DNA from: CAVVZJ01 sp963752755
Lineage (GTDB): Bacteria > Planctomycetota > Planctomycetia > Isosphaerales > Isosphaeraceae
DNA length: 64,000 bases
Reading direction: 5' to 3'
Assembly (NCBI GenBank): GCA_963752755.1
Contig: CAVVZJ010000001.1
Span: 1,426,001 to 1,490,000 of the forward strand
Part shown: in pieces, positions 38,407 through 49,493 of the stretch
Numbering within the stretch: the stretch's first letter is position 1
Layout of the letters: each line of letters starts with the position of its first letter
The notes under the pieces: generated by a model
What the model saw: only the letters and a program-made list of their open reading frames with translations
What the model was told of the DNA's origin: nothing
The model's database searches: none
Program-made: the position numbers and the translations under genes

Positions 38407-39432
38407 TCACCAGCGCCAGAGCGCCGTGCCCCAGGTCAGGCCGGCCCCGAAGCCGGAGGTGAGCAAGAGGTCGCCCCGGCGGACCTGCCCGGCGCGGACC
38501 AGTTCGTCCAGGGCGATCGGGATCGAGCCGCCGGAGGTGTTGCCGTAACGATCGAGGTTCTTGAAGACCGCGTTGCGCTGGAAGCCGAGGACGTCGCTGG
38601 CGGCATGGATAATCCGGACGTTCGCCTGGTGTGGGATGAACCAGCGGACGTCCTCCACGCTGCACTCGGCCCGCGAGAGGACGGCATGGGTCGAGTCGGC
38701 CAGGATGCGGACGGCCCACTTGAACACGGCCCGGCCGTCCATCGTCAGGTAGTGAAGCCCTTTCTCCAGGGCCTCGACCGACGGGGGCAGCCGGCTGCCG
38801 CAGGCGGGTCGGTTCAGCAGGTCGCCCCCCGAACCGTCGGCCCCGAACTGGTAGGCGATCATCCCTTGCTCGGGCGAGCCGGGACCCAGCAGAACGGCCC
38901 CGGCGCCGTCGCCGAAGAGGGGGAAGCTCTTGGGGTCCCGCGGGTTGATGACCCGGCTGTTGCAGTCGGCGCCGATGACCAGCGCTCGACGCGAGGTGCC
39001 GGCCTTGACGAACTGGCTGGCCGTGATCAGGGCGTAGCTGAACCCGGCGCAGGCGGCCTGGAGGTCGAAGGCGGCGCACGTGAGCTTCAGGCGGTCCTGC
39101 ACGAGGCAGCCCGTCGAGGGGAAGGCCATGTCGGGCGTCATCGTGCCGACGACCAGCAGGTCCACCTCCGACGGCTCGCACTCGGCGGCCTTCAGGCAGC
39201 GCAGGGCGGCCTGGACGGAGAGGTCGCTGGTCGCCTGATGGGGTAGGGCGAACCGGCGCTCGTGGATGCCCGTGCGGTTCACGATCCACTCGGGATCGAA
39301 ACCGAACTGGTCGCGCAGGTCCTCGTTGGTGACAACCCGCTCGGGCAAGTAGCTGCCGGTCCCGAGGATCTGGACCCCCGTGAGCGACCGGGTCCGCGGG
39401 CTGGGGACCGCTGGGGTTTGGCCTTGGCTCAT
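38407..39432 (-). CDS. fabH: Beta-ketoacyl-ACP synthase III
   Basis: This 341-residue condensing enzyme starts fatty acid synthesis by joining acetyl-CoA (or another acyl-CoA) with malonyl-ACP. The nucleophile is Cys128 in FDLQAACAGFSYAL. The histidine is in WFIPHQANVRII and the asparagine in YGNTSGGSIPIAL, completing the Cys-His-Asn triad of FabH. The opening VQILGTGSYLPERVVTNEDL is also typical. An extension of about 17 residues precedes the domain. No other fatty-acid gene is adjacent; the carrier protein at 6942 is a separate locus. Confidence 0.93.
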   Translation of the reverse strand: MSQGQTPAVPSPRTRSLTGVQILGTGSYLPERVVTNEDLRDQFGFDPEWIVNRTGIHERRFALPHQATSDLSVQAALRCLKAAECEPSEVDLLVVGTMTPDMAFPSTGCLVQDRLKLTCAAFDLQAACAGFSYALITASQFVKAGTSRRALVIGADCNSRVINPRDPKSFPLFGDGAGAVLLGPGSPEQGMIAYQFGADGSGGDLLNRPACGSRLPPSVEALEKGLHYLTMDGRAVFKWAVRILADSTHAVLSRAECSVEDVRWFIPHQANVRIIHAASDVLGFQRNAVFKNLDRYGNTSGGSIPIALDELVRAGQVRRGDLLLTSGFGAGLTWGTALWRW

Positions 39433-39699
39433 GGAACTGTGCGACGGACTGGCTCCGGGCCCACGTACAAGGCTTGCCGGAGATCCTGGGGGTGGGAAGT
39501 CGCCCCACCAGGGCCTTTCGCCCCGGCCGACGAGCGAACACCGCTCCGAGGGCTCTCGTGACCCGGACGTCGCGGGGCTCAGCGGAGATGCGGTCGGAGA
39601 GCTGACGGATGAAGAAACCGTTGCGACTATAACCCCGCCCCGCCATCATGACCAGACCAATGCGCCGATTCTGACGCTCCGCTCCCCGGTCCCCCACCC

Positions 39700-40122
39700 A
39701 TGTCCGAGCACCGCATTCAACTTCGCCGCGGCTGGCAGCTCGTCACGTCGGCCGCCTCGCGTCTCGACCTGCCCGCCGACCCCGATTTCGCCAAGGGGCT
39801 CGGCCCCTTCCGCCTGATCCGACGCTTCCAGGTGCCCCGCTTCGATCCGGACCGCGAGTCTCTCGCGCTCGCCCTCGCCGATCTGCCCGGCCTGGTTGAC
39901 GCTCGACTCGACGGCATCTCGCTCGTTCTGCCGGCGACCGTCCGGGACAGCGCCGAGGTTTCCCTGACCGCTACAGTCGTCCCCGGCGCCCGCGCGTCCC
40001 TGGAACTCGCCATCGATCCGGGACTCTGGAACGCCTCGACTGAGACCGGCCGGTCCTTCGGCTCCGTGGCCCTGGTGATCCGTACCGAGAGGCCGGATCG
40101 ACTCCAGGGCCGACCGATCTGA
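39700..40122 (+). CDS. Unknown protein
   Basis: A 140-residue protein starting at ATG 39700 (MSEHRIQLRRGWQLVTSAAS). The pattern of strands (FRLIRRFQVPRFD, ISLVLPATV, EVSLTATVVPGARASLELAI) suggests a small beta-sandwich, perhaps a carbohydrate-binding-like jelly roll. No signal peptide or known family is recognised. Repeat copy 2 starts 79 bases downstream. Confidence 0.55.
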   Translation: MSEHRIQLRRGWQLVTSAASRLDLPADPDFAKGLGPFRLIRRFQVPRFDPDRESLALALADLPGLVDARLDGISLVLPATVRDSAEVSLTATVVPGARASLELAIDPGLWNASTETGRSFGSVALVIRTERPDRLQGRPI

Positions 40123-40200
40123 TCGTCTCTTCGGCGAGGTTCCGAAACGCCCCGACCCGGCGTTGGGAACCGGTCCGCGAAGGTTTCGACAGGACGGCGA
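40123..40200. other. Short spacer before repeat copy 2
   Basis: No feature is seen in this spacer between the unknown protein and the dispersed element. Confidence 0.3.
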
Positions 40201-40490
40201 AAACGGCTTTGTTTTGCTGTCTGCCGTTGTCGTGGGACGATGTGGGAACGCCCCGACGACGCACCCGGGACGCCTGCGTCACGATGGGGAGACGACAGGG
40301 GGACGCTCCAGTCGGCGACAGGGGACGAGTTGCAACTTGTTAAATTTTAAAAGTTTGGGAGGAGATATTGCCTATTGTGAAGTTCGTTCGGCGTCCAGGA
40401 CGCGATGCGGCGTCGCGGCGTCTCGCCAGGATGAGGGGTCATTTGCCATCCGGATTGCCAAGGAGCTAGCGTTAAGTATAGCACAGAATC
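40201..40490 (+). repeat. Dispersed non-coding element, copy 2
   Basis: This plus-strand copy starts AAACGGCTTTGTTTTGCTG, followed by a GC-rich part with repeated GGGACG words. An AT-rich patch (40335-40370) follows, then CCTATTGTGAAGTTCGTTCG (40371-40390). It ends with TTGCCA (40455-40460) and GCTAGCGTTAAGTATAGCAC (40465-40484). The block-to-core distance is 112 bases. No reading frame fits. It points at the membrane protein starting at 40669 or 40681. Confidence 0.75.
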
Positions 40491-40668
40491 GGAGTACTGG
40501 CAGGGGATATTTCGGGCTCGAAGAGAGACGACGGACCCTCCCAGCGAGGCCGCAAAGGCGAGGCGAGCCTGGCCGGAGAGGCGCCGAGAGCCGTTGGCCG
40601 CGGCCGGGGTGGGCGGATAGAATCAAGGATGGCCCTCCCGATCCCTGAACCCCTGGGGACCGAGCCCT
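40491..40668. other. Leader region downstream of repeat copy 2
   Basis: A GC-rich stretch between the promoter-like core of copy 2 and the membrane protein start. No hairpin or small gene is obvious. Confidence 0.35.
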
Positions 40669-41481
40669 GTGTCTGACGCGATGCCCTCCGACTGGCTTGA
40701 CAACGAGAAACCCGACCTTCGGCCACGATACCGGCTCTGCAAGCTCGCCTTCGGCCTGGCTTCCATGGCCCTTGGGCTCCAGTGCGCCGACATCGCCTTG
40801 AGCCTGGGAGCCCAGTTCTTCGGGATGGCCGACCTCTGGAAGCTCGTCCATAGCCCGCGATGGCGACTGTTCGTCGGCACGCCGATCACCTGGAGCGCGG
40901 TCGTCGGGTCGTACCTCCTGCTAGGACGCTGGCGTCATCCCGGGTGGAATCGAAGGGCGGGCTTGCTGGCGCTGATGAACGCCATCGACCTTGGCTTCTG
41001 GGCCTCGGATAACGGCGTCTTGCTCGGATTTCAGATCCCCGAGCTTCAGGACCCCTGGCTCCGCTATGCCGGCAGCGTCTTGCAGTGGTTTGAGCTGATG
41101 CTTTTTGCCTCGCTGGCCGCCGAGGTCGCCAGCCACCTCGGCCGTGCCGAGGCGACGGAGGCGTCGCGCCTGACGCGCTCATTCGCCATGGTCGGTCTGA
41201 CTCTCTGGTTCATCATCCTGCTGAGCTGCACCGCCTGGTTCCCGGCCCGGTTCCCGGTCTTTCGCGTCCGGAGCTTCGAGGTCTTCCTCCTGATCCTCGG
41301 TTCGCAGGCACTCCTGGCGATCTCGGCTTTTCAGGTCACGATCCTCTGCTTGCAGGCCAGCCGCGAGTGTGGCCGGCTGCTCGCCGAGCTGGGCCCACCG
41401 GACCACGGCGACGATCTGCTACGCTCGCGGTCTGAGGCGATCGACGAGTCGCATTCGAAATCGGACGATTCCTGGACCTGA
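40669..41481 (+). CDS. Unknown polytopic membrane protein
   Basis: A protein of 270 residues from the GTG at 40669, or 266 from the ATG at 40681. Several hydrophobic helices are visible: LAFGLASMALGLQCADIALS, TPITWSAVVGSYLLL, VLQWFELMLFASLAAEVASH, FAMVGLTLWFIILLSCTAW and VFLLILGSQALLAISAFQV. The tail is acidic and soluble. No family is recognised. The gene carries repeat copy 2 upstream and converges on ispH, with a terminator hairpin in the gap. Confidence 0.75.
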   Translation: MSDAMPSDWLDNEKPDLRPRYRLCKLAFGLASMALGLQCADIALSLGAQFFGMADLWKLVHSPRWRLFVGTPITWSAVVGSYLLLGRWRHPGWNRRAGLLALMNAIDLGFWASDNGVLLGFQIPELQDPWLRYAGSVLQWFELMLFASLAAEVASHLGRAEATEASRLTRSFAMVGLTLWFIILLSCTAWFPARFPVFRVRSFEVFLLILGSQALLAISAFQVTILCLQASRECGRLLAELGPPDHGDDLLRSRSEAIDESHSKSDDSWT

Positions 41482-41517
41482 TTCCGGTTCGTGAAGGTCG
41501 GTTGCCGGGCCCGGAAA

Positions 41518-41540
41518 ACGGAGGCTTCCGGGGCCTCCGT
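41518..41540. terminator. Terminator-like hairpin between convergent genes
   Basis: ACGGAGGC (41518-41525) and GCCTCCGT (41533-41540) form a perfect 8-bp stem with a 7-base loop, in the 65-base gap between the membrane protein and ispH. Confidence 0.55.
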
Positions 41541-41546
41541 CGGGCT

Positions 41547-42497
41547 CTACGACTTCGTGACATCCACCACGGGGAGCAGCTCTCGGAGGGTCCTGGGCAG
41601 GGGAAAGTGGACGCTCTCGCGACGGACGTAGGATTCCTCGACGGTGGCCCCGTAGGTCCGTTCCAGATATTCGATGACCTCCTGCACCACGTCCTCGGGG
41701 GCGCTGGCGCCGGCGGTGATCAGGATAGTCTCGACGCCTTCGAGCCAGGCGGGGTCGATCTCGGAGACGCCGTCGATGAGGTGGGCGTGGGGGCCGAGCG
41801 AGTTGGCGATTTCCTCCAGGCGACGGCTGTTGGAGCTGTTCTGGCTGCCGAGCACGAGCACCAGGTCGGCCACCGGGGCGAGCTGGCGGACGGCGTCCTG
41901 GCGGTTCTGGGTGGCGTAGCAGATGTCGTCCTTGGGCGGATTGGCGATCTGGGGAAACTTCTCCCGCAAGGCCGCAATCACGACGTTGGCATCATCGACG
42001 GAGAGCGTCGTCTGCGTCAGATAGGCAATCCTGGCGGGGTTGATCTCCAGCCTGGCGACATCCTCTGCCGTCTCGACCAGGATGATCTGGTTGGGGGCCT
42101 CGCCCATCGTGCCGATGACCTCGTCGTGCCCTTCGTGGCCGATGAGGAGGATCGTATAACCCTCGGTGGCGTACTTGACCGCTTCCAGGTGGACCTTGGT
42201 CACGAGCGGGCAGGTGGCGTCGATCGCGCGGAGCTTGCGGCGTCGGGCCTGCTCGCGGATCTGGGGCGAGACGCCATGAGCGCTGTAGAGCAAGGGGGAG
42301 CCCTGGGGCACCTCGTCCAGGCTCTCGACGAAGACCACGCCGCGACGGCGGAACCGCTCCACCACGTACTTATTGTGGACGATCTCGTGATAGACGTAGA
42401 GCGGGGCACCGAAGAGGTCGAGGGCGCGCTCCAGGCTCTCGATGGCCATGTTCACCCCCGCGCAGAAGCCGCGAGGATTGGCCAGGATGATCTTCAT
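41547..42497 (-). CDS. ispH: 4-hydroxy-3-methylbut-2-enyl diphosphate reductase
   Basis: This 316-residue enzyme makes IPP and DMAPP in the last step of the MEP isoprenoid pathway. The three cysteines that hold its iron-sulfur cluster are visible: Cys12 (NPRGFCAGVN), Cys96 (DATCPLVTK) and the third in DDICYATQNRQDAV. The His residues in YVYHEIVHNKYVV and LIGHEGHDEVIGT fit the active site. The ATG at 42497 is chosen over upstream codons because it gives the standard MKIILANPRGFCAGV start, with a GGAG in the leader. Confidence 0.96.
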   Translation of the reverse strand: MKIILANPRGFCAGVNMAIESLERALDLFGAPLYVYHEIVHNKYVVERFRRRGVVFVESLDEVPQGSPLLYSAHGVSPQIREQARRRKLRAIDATCPLVTKVHLEAVKYATEGYTILLIGHEGHDEVIGTMGEAPNQIILVETAEDVARLEINPARIAYLTQTTLSVDDANVVIAALREKFPQIANPPKDDICYATQNRQDAVRQLAPVADLVLVLGSQNSSNSRRLEEIANSLGPHAHLIDGVSEIDPAWLEGVETILITAGASAPEDVVQEVIEYLERTYGATVEESYVRRESVHFPLPRTLRELLPVVDVTKS

Positions 42498-42632
42498 CGC
42501 GGGGCGTTCTCCTTCGGGTCGCATATTTCCCAGGGTATCCTAAACATTGACCGCCCTTGCGGGAAGGGGGATCGGCCTCGGCTCAGACCTTCTCCCCGTC
42601 CTCCGCGCCGCGGGAAGCGACCCATCTGTCTC

Positions 42633-45362
42633 TCAGGGCGATTTCGCTCCCACGACCGGAATCGCCAGCTTGCGGGCGGTCACCGACTTGCCGTCGATCG
42701 TGCCGGCGTGGACGTGCAGCGTCCCTCCGATGCGGTTGCCCTTCGTCACAACGACCAACTCGCCCGGGTCGCGGGAACGGGGGTCGCCGATGTTGACGTC
42801 GGGCGAGCGATTCAGGGCGTTGTCCTTCCAGGTCGCGCTCAGATAGACCCGTCCCGCGCTTGACTTCACCGGCGGACCATGCTCGACGGCCAGCGTCGCG
42901 CCCCGCCGGGCGTCGTCGATCGTGTTGCCCTGAACCTGAACGCCGAAGGCGGGCGGCGTGGGACCAGCCCCAGGGTCCGGGGTTCTCGGTCGGTGCGGCC
43001 GTCAGCCGGATCGCCTCACCGCAGCCGAGGATGTGGTTGCGGATCAGGGCCGTGCCGTAATGGTTCCCGACCAGCACGAACCCGGCCGCGACCGACCCGC
43101 CCCGGCCGTCGATCGTGTTCGCCTCGAAACGCTCGCCCACGAAGCCCGACGCCAGCGAGAGAGCCGGCACGTCGCGGGGCAGGGGGGTCGCCGGGTCGAT
43201 CAGGTAGGTTGTCCGGTCGATCCGCTGGGCGATCCGCCGGAACGTCCCCGCATGGGGGCCTTCGAGGATTGCGACCGCGTCGCCCGGCTCGGCCGGGTCG
43301 CCCTGAGGCTCGGGGATCACCAGGACGAGGCCGTCGCCGGAGATCGCACGCGGTCGGCCCTCGAAGCGGAGGCGGTACGCCTCGGTCAGGATGATCTCGG
43401 GGGCGTTCTCGTGCACCGGGTCGTCATCCCGAGGCCCGATGCCGGAGACCCGGTTGTCGCGGATCAGGTCGGAGGCGCCGCTGACGGTGAGGACCAGGAA
43501 CCGCCAGGTCTTGCCCGATCGGCCGACGGGCCGTGCGGTGTTGTTGACGAGTGTCAGGTCGTGCGTGCGGTGTCCCGAGAAGACGCCGAAGCAGAACGTC
43601 CCCGGGATCGTGCCGCGATAGTCGTTGCCCGTGACCCGCCAGGGGCCACCGAGGAACTCGACCATCCCGCCTCGCAAGGTGTTGTCCTCGATGCGGCCGT
43701 TTTCCGCGGTGGCCAGCCGGATCAGCCGCACCGCCTCTTCCCAGCGCGACGACGGGGGCGGTGATTCGAGGTCGAGCTTGCGGAAGACGAGCCCCGCCTT
43801 GAGGCCGTGCGAGCCCGGGTCGTGGTTGTCGGTCGTGCCGATCACGGCAGGTCCGTAATCGATGTTGTCCGCCCAGCGGACCGGGCCGGCGAACCGGACC
43901 GCGAAGCCTTCGAGCCTCGTCCGGCCGTCGTGAATCTTGATCGCCGCCGTCCAGGGCGGGGCGGCGGTCGGCTGGGCGAACAGGAGCGTCGCTCCCGGCT
44001 CGCCGACGATCGCGACGGCTTGATTCAGGATCAAGGGGCGTTCCAGCCGGTACGTCCCCTTCGACAGCCGCACGAGGTCGAAGCGGGCCGCCAGGGCGTT
44101 CAGGTCATCTCCCGGTTGGGCGAGGACGGTCGTGGATGCGTTCGCGGGCCCGGCGCGCAAGGTGGGATCGGCCGGGCCGCCGGGAATGCGGGCGATCGTC
44201 TGGCGACCGTCGGCGTCGAGCAATCGCAGGGTCAAGGTGGCTCCGGACTCGTCCCGGATCGGCGGGAAGGCCAGTTCGGCACGTCGGGGGTCGGTCCCTC
44301 GTCGGAAAACCAGGGGCCCAGGGATAGGATGCGACGTCGAAGGCCAGATCCTCGCGAGCCCGTTCGATCCAGGCCCCACCGACCGGGTCGCTCAGGGCCG
44401 CGGCCACGATCTCGCCGGGTGGAAGCCCCGCCAGCTCCACGCGGACCGAGCCTGGTCCCGCCAGGTCGGACCCGTCCTGTCCGAGCCAGTGGGCTTCGAT
44501 CTGGTTGGTGATCAAGGCGGGAAGCTTCGCCGCCGGAACCTGGAGCCGCGGATCGGCGGGGCCAGCGACGACCTCGGTTCGGTCCGTCTTGGCGTTGGCG
44601 TAGAGCATGACGAGCTGGAGCGTCTGGCCCGCACGGTCGCGGTCGGGATTGAGGAAGAGATCGGCTTTCGTCGGGTCGTCAGGACGACGGATCAGCTCCG
44701 CATTCGGCCAGCCCTTGGGATTGACGCCCGACTGCCAGGAGGCGCCATCCGCGGCCCGGACGGCGATGGCCTTGACCGGGATCTCCGGCGAGAGGTTCTC
44801 CAGCCGAAGCACCTGGTCCTGCACGCCATCCGGCCCGACCGCCGGTCCCGTGCCGACGCGGTCGCGGCCGTCCTGGCCGACCCAGGAGGCCTTCAGCCTC
44901 GCGGCGGGCATGCGGAGGTTCGGGTCGGCCCGGCCCCCTTCGACGATCAGCTCGGCGGTCCGGTCGTCGGCGAAGGTCAAGGTGATGGTGAACGCGCGGC
45001 CGGTCTCGACCGCGCGTCGGTTCGAGGAAGAGGTCGGCCGTCGCCGCGCCTTCGCGACGTATCAGGTGGGCCTTCCAGGGACCGTAAGGGCCGTTGACCT
45101 GCCACTCGTCGCCGCCCAAGCCGCGGATCACGGCGCGGGCGATGGCGTCGTGGATCGGCAGACCGGCTAGACGGATGTGGAGATCCTGAACGTCGCTGGG
45201 GGCCAGTTTGGAGCTGGGGCCGACGAAGTCGTGGCCGTCCTGCCCGAGCCAGGTGCCGGACAGCCTGCCGCGATGCGGCGACTGGGCAGGGGAGCGATCG
45301 GGTGAGGCGAGGGTCAGGACCGCAAGCGTGGCGGTGGCGATGAGGCGGGTTGGCGGCGGCAT
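42633..45362 (-). CDS. Secreted protein with three WLGQDG repeats and a right-handed beta-helix, three frameshifts
   Basis: A reconstructed protein of about 908 residues with a signal peptide (MPPPTRLIATATLAVLTLAS). The first half holds three copies of a domain marked TWLGQDGHDFVGP, SWVGQDGRDRVGT and HWLGQDGSDLAGP, spaced about 140 residues apart. The second half reads as a pectate-lyase-like parallel beta-helix (VIGTTDNHDPGSHGLKAGLV, GRIEDNTLRGGMVEFLGG, ALIRNHILGCGEAIRLT). Shifts are needed at about 45015, 44333 and 42955. The product is probably a surface polysaccharide-binding or lyase-like protein. Catalytic residues were not identified. Confidence 0.7.
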
Positions 45363-45469
45363 GGGTGCTCCTCCCGGGCAACGTCGGGCCGGGGGCCGCG
45401 ACGGCACGAGGTTGGCACAAAGCCGCCGAGGCGTAAAGCCGAACCGGCGTCATGTTCCACGTGACCGCT

Positions 45470-48400
45470 CTACTCCGGGAAGCCTGGAGCGAGGCAAGCG
45501 GCCAGTCGGCCGGGGTCGCGGACGCCCTGGGATTGCATCCAGGTGTCGGCCTGGGCGACGAGGTCGCGGCCGGTGTCGCCGCCGAGCAAGTGCCCGAGCT
45601 GGCGGCGGCTGGCGGCGAGGAAGTGGTCCATCGGGACGGCGGCGAAGCCATCGACCGCAGCGCGGAGATGGCCCAGGGTGGCGGCCTGGTCGCCGATGAC
45701 GGAGGCGGCCCCGGCGCGGATGAGTCGGGCCATCGCCAGGCCCCAGTCGGCCCGCTCACGGTCGAGTCGTTGGGCGGCTTCTGCGGCGGCCTTGAGCAAG
45801 ACAGGGCGCTCGGCGGGAGTCACGGCCGCAGCCGCCACGGCGGCGCGGCCGGTGAGCTGGAAGATATCGGTGCGCACCTGCTGAATCCGAGTCAGGAGCG
45901 AGCCCTTCAACACCGCGTTCTTCTCGCAGACGAGCCGCCAGGCCGCGGGGCCGTCACCGCGGTAGAGGTGGATATAATGATGGGCATAGAAGTGGTCGAG
46001 GTGCTGGACGTGGAAGCCTTCTGGGGTCCACTTGGCGATGACCTCGTCGGCCTGGGCTGCGGCGGCGGCGGGGGCATCGTCGGCGAGCAGGACGATGGCT
46101 CCGAGGTAGGGGAGCAGGGTCACTTCCAGGTAGAGGTCGCCCCGCTCACGGGCCGCCTTGACGGCCGCGGCCAGGCGTTCGCGCAGGTCGGCCAGCCGGC
46201 CGGCATAGAAGTGGCTCCAGAGCACGTAGAGGTCGGTCGTGGTGCGTTCCCAGGAGACACCCGTGCAGCGGTCGCGGAAGATGGCCTGGGCGCGGTCGCC
46301 ATGGACGATCCCGGAGGCGTACCGCCCTTCGAGGAAGTTGGCGGCGGAGCGCGCGAGTTCGACCATACCGAGGGCGTGGGGGTCGTCGAGTCGACCGGCC
46401 ACATTGTCCGCGGCCTGGATCAGTCGGGCGGTCCGTCGGCGGGCGGGCAGGCCGTTGCAGGCGGAATGGACGGCCTCCCAGGCCAGCGAGCGGCGCGACC
46501 CGAACGGGTTCGCCGGCGTGCAGGGCCAGCCGGAGCGAGTGGGTCTGGAAGTAGGCGCCGCGGATCACGTCCACGTTGCTGATGCCGAGCGCCACGGCCA
46601 GGGCGGCGTCGAGTCGGGGGCGCTCGTCCGCCGGGATCTCGGCTTCCGCCCGTGCGCGGAACCGCAGGCCGCGCAACCGGAGGATCAGGCGCTCGATCAT
46701 CAGCCGGACCAGCGCCTCGCTCGGTGTGGCGGGCATGCGGAGGCCGACGCGATCGAGGACGGCGCCGATCGTGGCCCGGCCATCGTCGATGTAGCCGCTG
46801 CAGAAGAACTGGTAGGCGGCCCGGCGCTGGAGATCCAGCAGTTCGTCTGGACTGGCGCCTTCGGTGGCCTGCTGATACGAGCGAGCGGCCTCCAGGCTTC
46901 GACCGGAATTGGCCAGGGCGTCGCCCAGGCGGGCGAGCAGGGGGCGGCGGTCGGCGTCGTCGTCGGGCCGCAGGGCCAGTGCACGTCGATAGAGCTTGGC
47001 GGCGTGGTCGAAGGCGAGGGCGTCGGCCGCCTCGTCGGCGGCTCGACCGTAGTAGAGGCCGGCGCGGACGGGGTCGCCGGAGCCCTCGAAGTGCCGGGCG
47101 AGCATTTCGGGATCGGCGTCGCCGGTGGCCTCCAGCTCGCGAGCCAGGCCGGCCTGCCAGAGCACCCGGCGCGACGGTTCGAGGCGATTCGCGATCGTCT
47201 CCCGGATCCGGTCGTGATAGGTCTCCACGTCGTCGAGCATGCCGGGACCGGTGCCGCGGATCATGTGCTGGGAACGGAGCAGGGCCAGTGATGCATAGCC
47301 GTCGGCTCCCTGGCCGGCGGCCCGGCAGGCGACGGCCTGCCGCAAGGGCTGTCCCGCCACGGCGAGCACCTCCAGCAGCTCGCGTGGCTGGCGCGGCAGC
47401 TTGTTGATCCGTCGCCAGAGCACGTTGTCGAGGCTGATCGTGCTGGAGTTCGCCAGGCTGTCGGCCAGCTCGCCGCCTTCCTTGAGATACTGGACCAGCT
47501 CATAGACAAAGTAGGGGCTTCCCCCGGCCTCACCAACGATCATCCGCGCCACGTTGCGAGCCGCGGGGTCGTCCTGGCCGATCAGGGCCACGGCCAGCTC
47601 GCAACCCTCCTCGGACGAGAGGGGCTCGACCGGCACGTCTCGCCGACTAGCCAGGACCGGCACGTCGGCGGCGGCCTCGAACATGGTTTGGAGGCAGGCG
47701 CTGGTCGTCCGGTCCTCGCGACGGTAAGCACAGACGAGCATCAAGACCGGCGGGTCCGGTGGCCGGAGAAGGTCGATCAGCAAGGCAGCACTGTCGAGGT
47801 CGCCCCACTGGAGGTCGTCGATTTCGAGGACCAGCGGCTTGCGGTCGCCGATCCGGGCGAGCATCTCGCGGAGTGCGGCGAAGGCGCGACGACGGAGTTC
47901 CTGCTGGTCGGGGATCTCGGCGGCGCGCTGGGGGGCCTCGGCCACGGCGTCGATCCGTCGGAGCACGGGGAAGACCCGAGCGAGTGCCGCCACGTCGCGC
48001 GGCAAGAGGGCGTCCACTTCGAGGCGGCTCAGTCGCTTCAAGTAGCGGCTCAAGGCATCGATCAGGCTATCGAGGGCCTTGTAGGCGACGGACTCCTGCT
48101 CGTAACAGCGACCGGTCAGGACGACCGCCTCGCCGCGCTCCATCAAGCCATCAACAAACCGCTGGACGCAGGCAGTCTTGCCCACCCCCGATCGACCATG
48201 GACGAAGGCGGCGACCGTCTGACCCCGGCAGAGATCGGCGAAGGTCTCGCCCAGCGCCGCGAGCTGGCTGGTGCGCCCCACGAATGGCCGCGCTCGCGAC
48301 CCCAGACGGGCCGGGCCGGACGGCGTCGAGCCAAGCCGGCGGAGGACGTCCTCGCCGGACGGACGGTCCTCTGGCCGGCGACGCAGCAGCTCGGTGCAGA

Positions 48401-49493
48401 GCACATCGAGATCGACCGGCGCACTGGGGTTCAGGGTACTGGGCGGCACGGGCTCGATGGACTGCTTGGCCAGCATCACCTCCAGCGGCTTGCCCTTGAA
48501 AGGCAGCCGGCCGGTCAAGGCCCGGTAGAGCATCACACCGACGCTATACCAGTCGCTCGCCGGTCCGAGCGGCTGGCTGGCGGCTTGCTCGGGCGCCATG
48601 TAGGAGACCGTTCCGACGACCCGGCCCTCGGTCGTCTGCGGATCAAGCCGGGTGTCGATTTCGGTCGCCAGGCCGAAGTCGAGCAGAACGACCCGACCCC
48701 GTCGCGTGACCAGAACATTTGATGGTTTGATGTCGCGATGCAAGCAACCCTGGGCGTGCAACTCGTTGAGCACCTCGGCGATCTGACGGAGTGCGGCGCG
48801 GAGTCGGACCAGGTGCGGCTGTCGCCCTCCGGAAATCGCTTGGGGCTTTCCGGCCTCATCCGAAGCGGTCGCCTCGCGGGGCGCGACGCTCGCGAAGCTG
48901 TAATCGACGGAAATGGTCGAGGCCAGGGGTGTCTCGTGGGCGGCGTCTTCGGAGGGAGCACCGACCAAGAAGTCGGGATGGGTTGTTGACGGCGACGTGG
49001 ACGAGTCTTGCGTCGACTCGGGCTCCGTCATCGGCTGGGTGGTCTGCGGCTCGGTGTCGGACTCGTGGCCGGAGCCGGCGTCCGTCGGTGACGAGTCCGC
49101 CGGGCCACCGCCGACGGCCCAGGTCGAGGCATCGAGGGAGTCGCCTAGTTGGGTGAGGGGATCATCCTCCGGGATGTCCCGGTCGGGACAAACGAACTCC
49201 AGGAAGTCGTCACCTTCGACCAGCTCCATCGTGAAGAACCACTGGTCGCCGTCGGAGAACAACTCGAAGAGGCGCACCAGATTCGGGTGGGCCAGATCAG
49301 CGAGGTTCCGGAACTCGTTCTTGAAACGGTAGAGTGAAGAGGCCTCGAGGTGGAGGATGGTCTTCAGCGCCACGCGTTGCTGGCGTTCCTGGTCGAATGC
49401 CTCATAGACGACGCCCATGCCACCGGCACCCAGACGGCGCCGGATCGCGAAGCGCTCGGTTCCGCGAAAGTCGTCCAGGTGCGTGACGGCCAT
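45470..49493 (-). CDS. Giant Ser/Thr kinase with AAA-type ATPase and TPR region, one frameshift
   Basis: A reconstructed protein of about 1341 residues. The kinase domain starts near residue 15 (RRRLGAGGMGVVYEAFD), with ATP lysine K44, catalytic loop LHRDIKPSNVLV, VLLDFGLAT and YMAPEQAA. A low-complexity Ser/Thr/Pro/Glu-rich insert of about 100 residues splits the lobes. An ATPase domain follows with Walker A FVHGRSGVGKTACVQRF and Walker B-like PLVLEIDDLQWGDLDSAALL, then a long helical TPR-type region. A shift at about 46500 separates the last 340 residues. The layout matches PknK-like or adenylate-cyclase-regulator-like sensor kinases. Confidence 0.85.
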
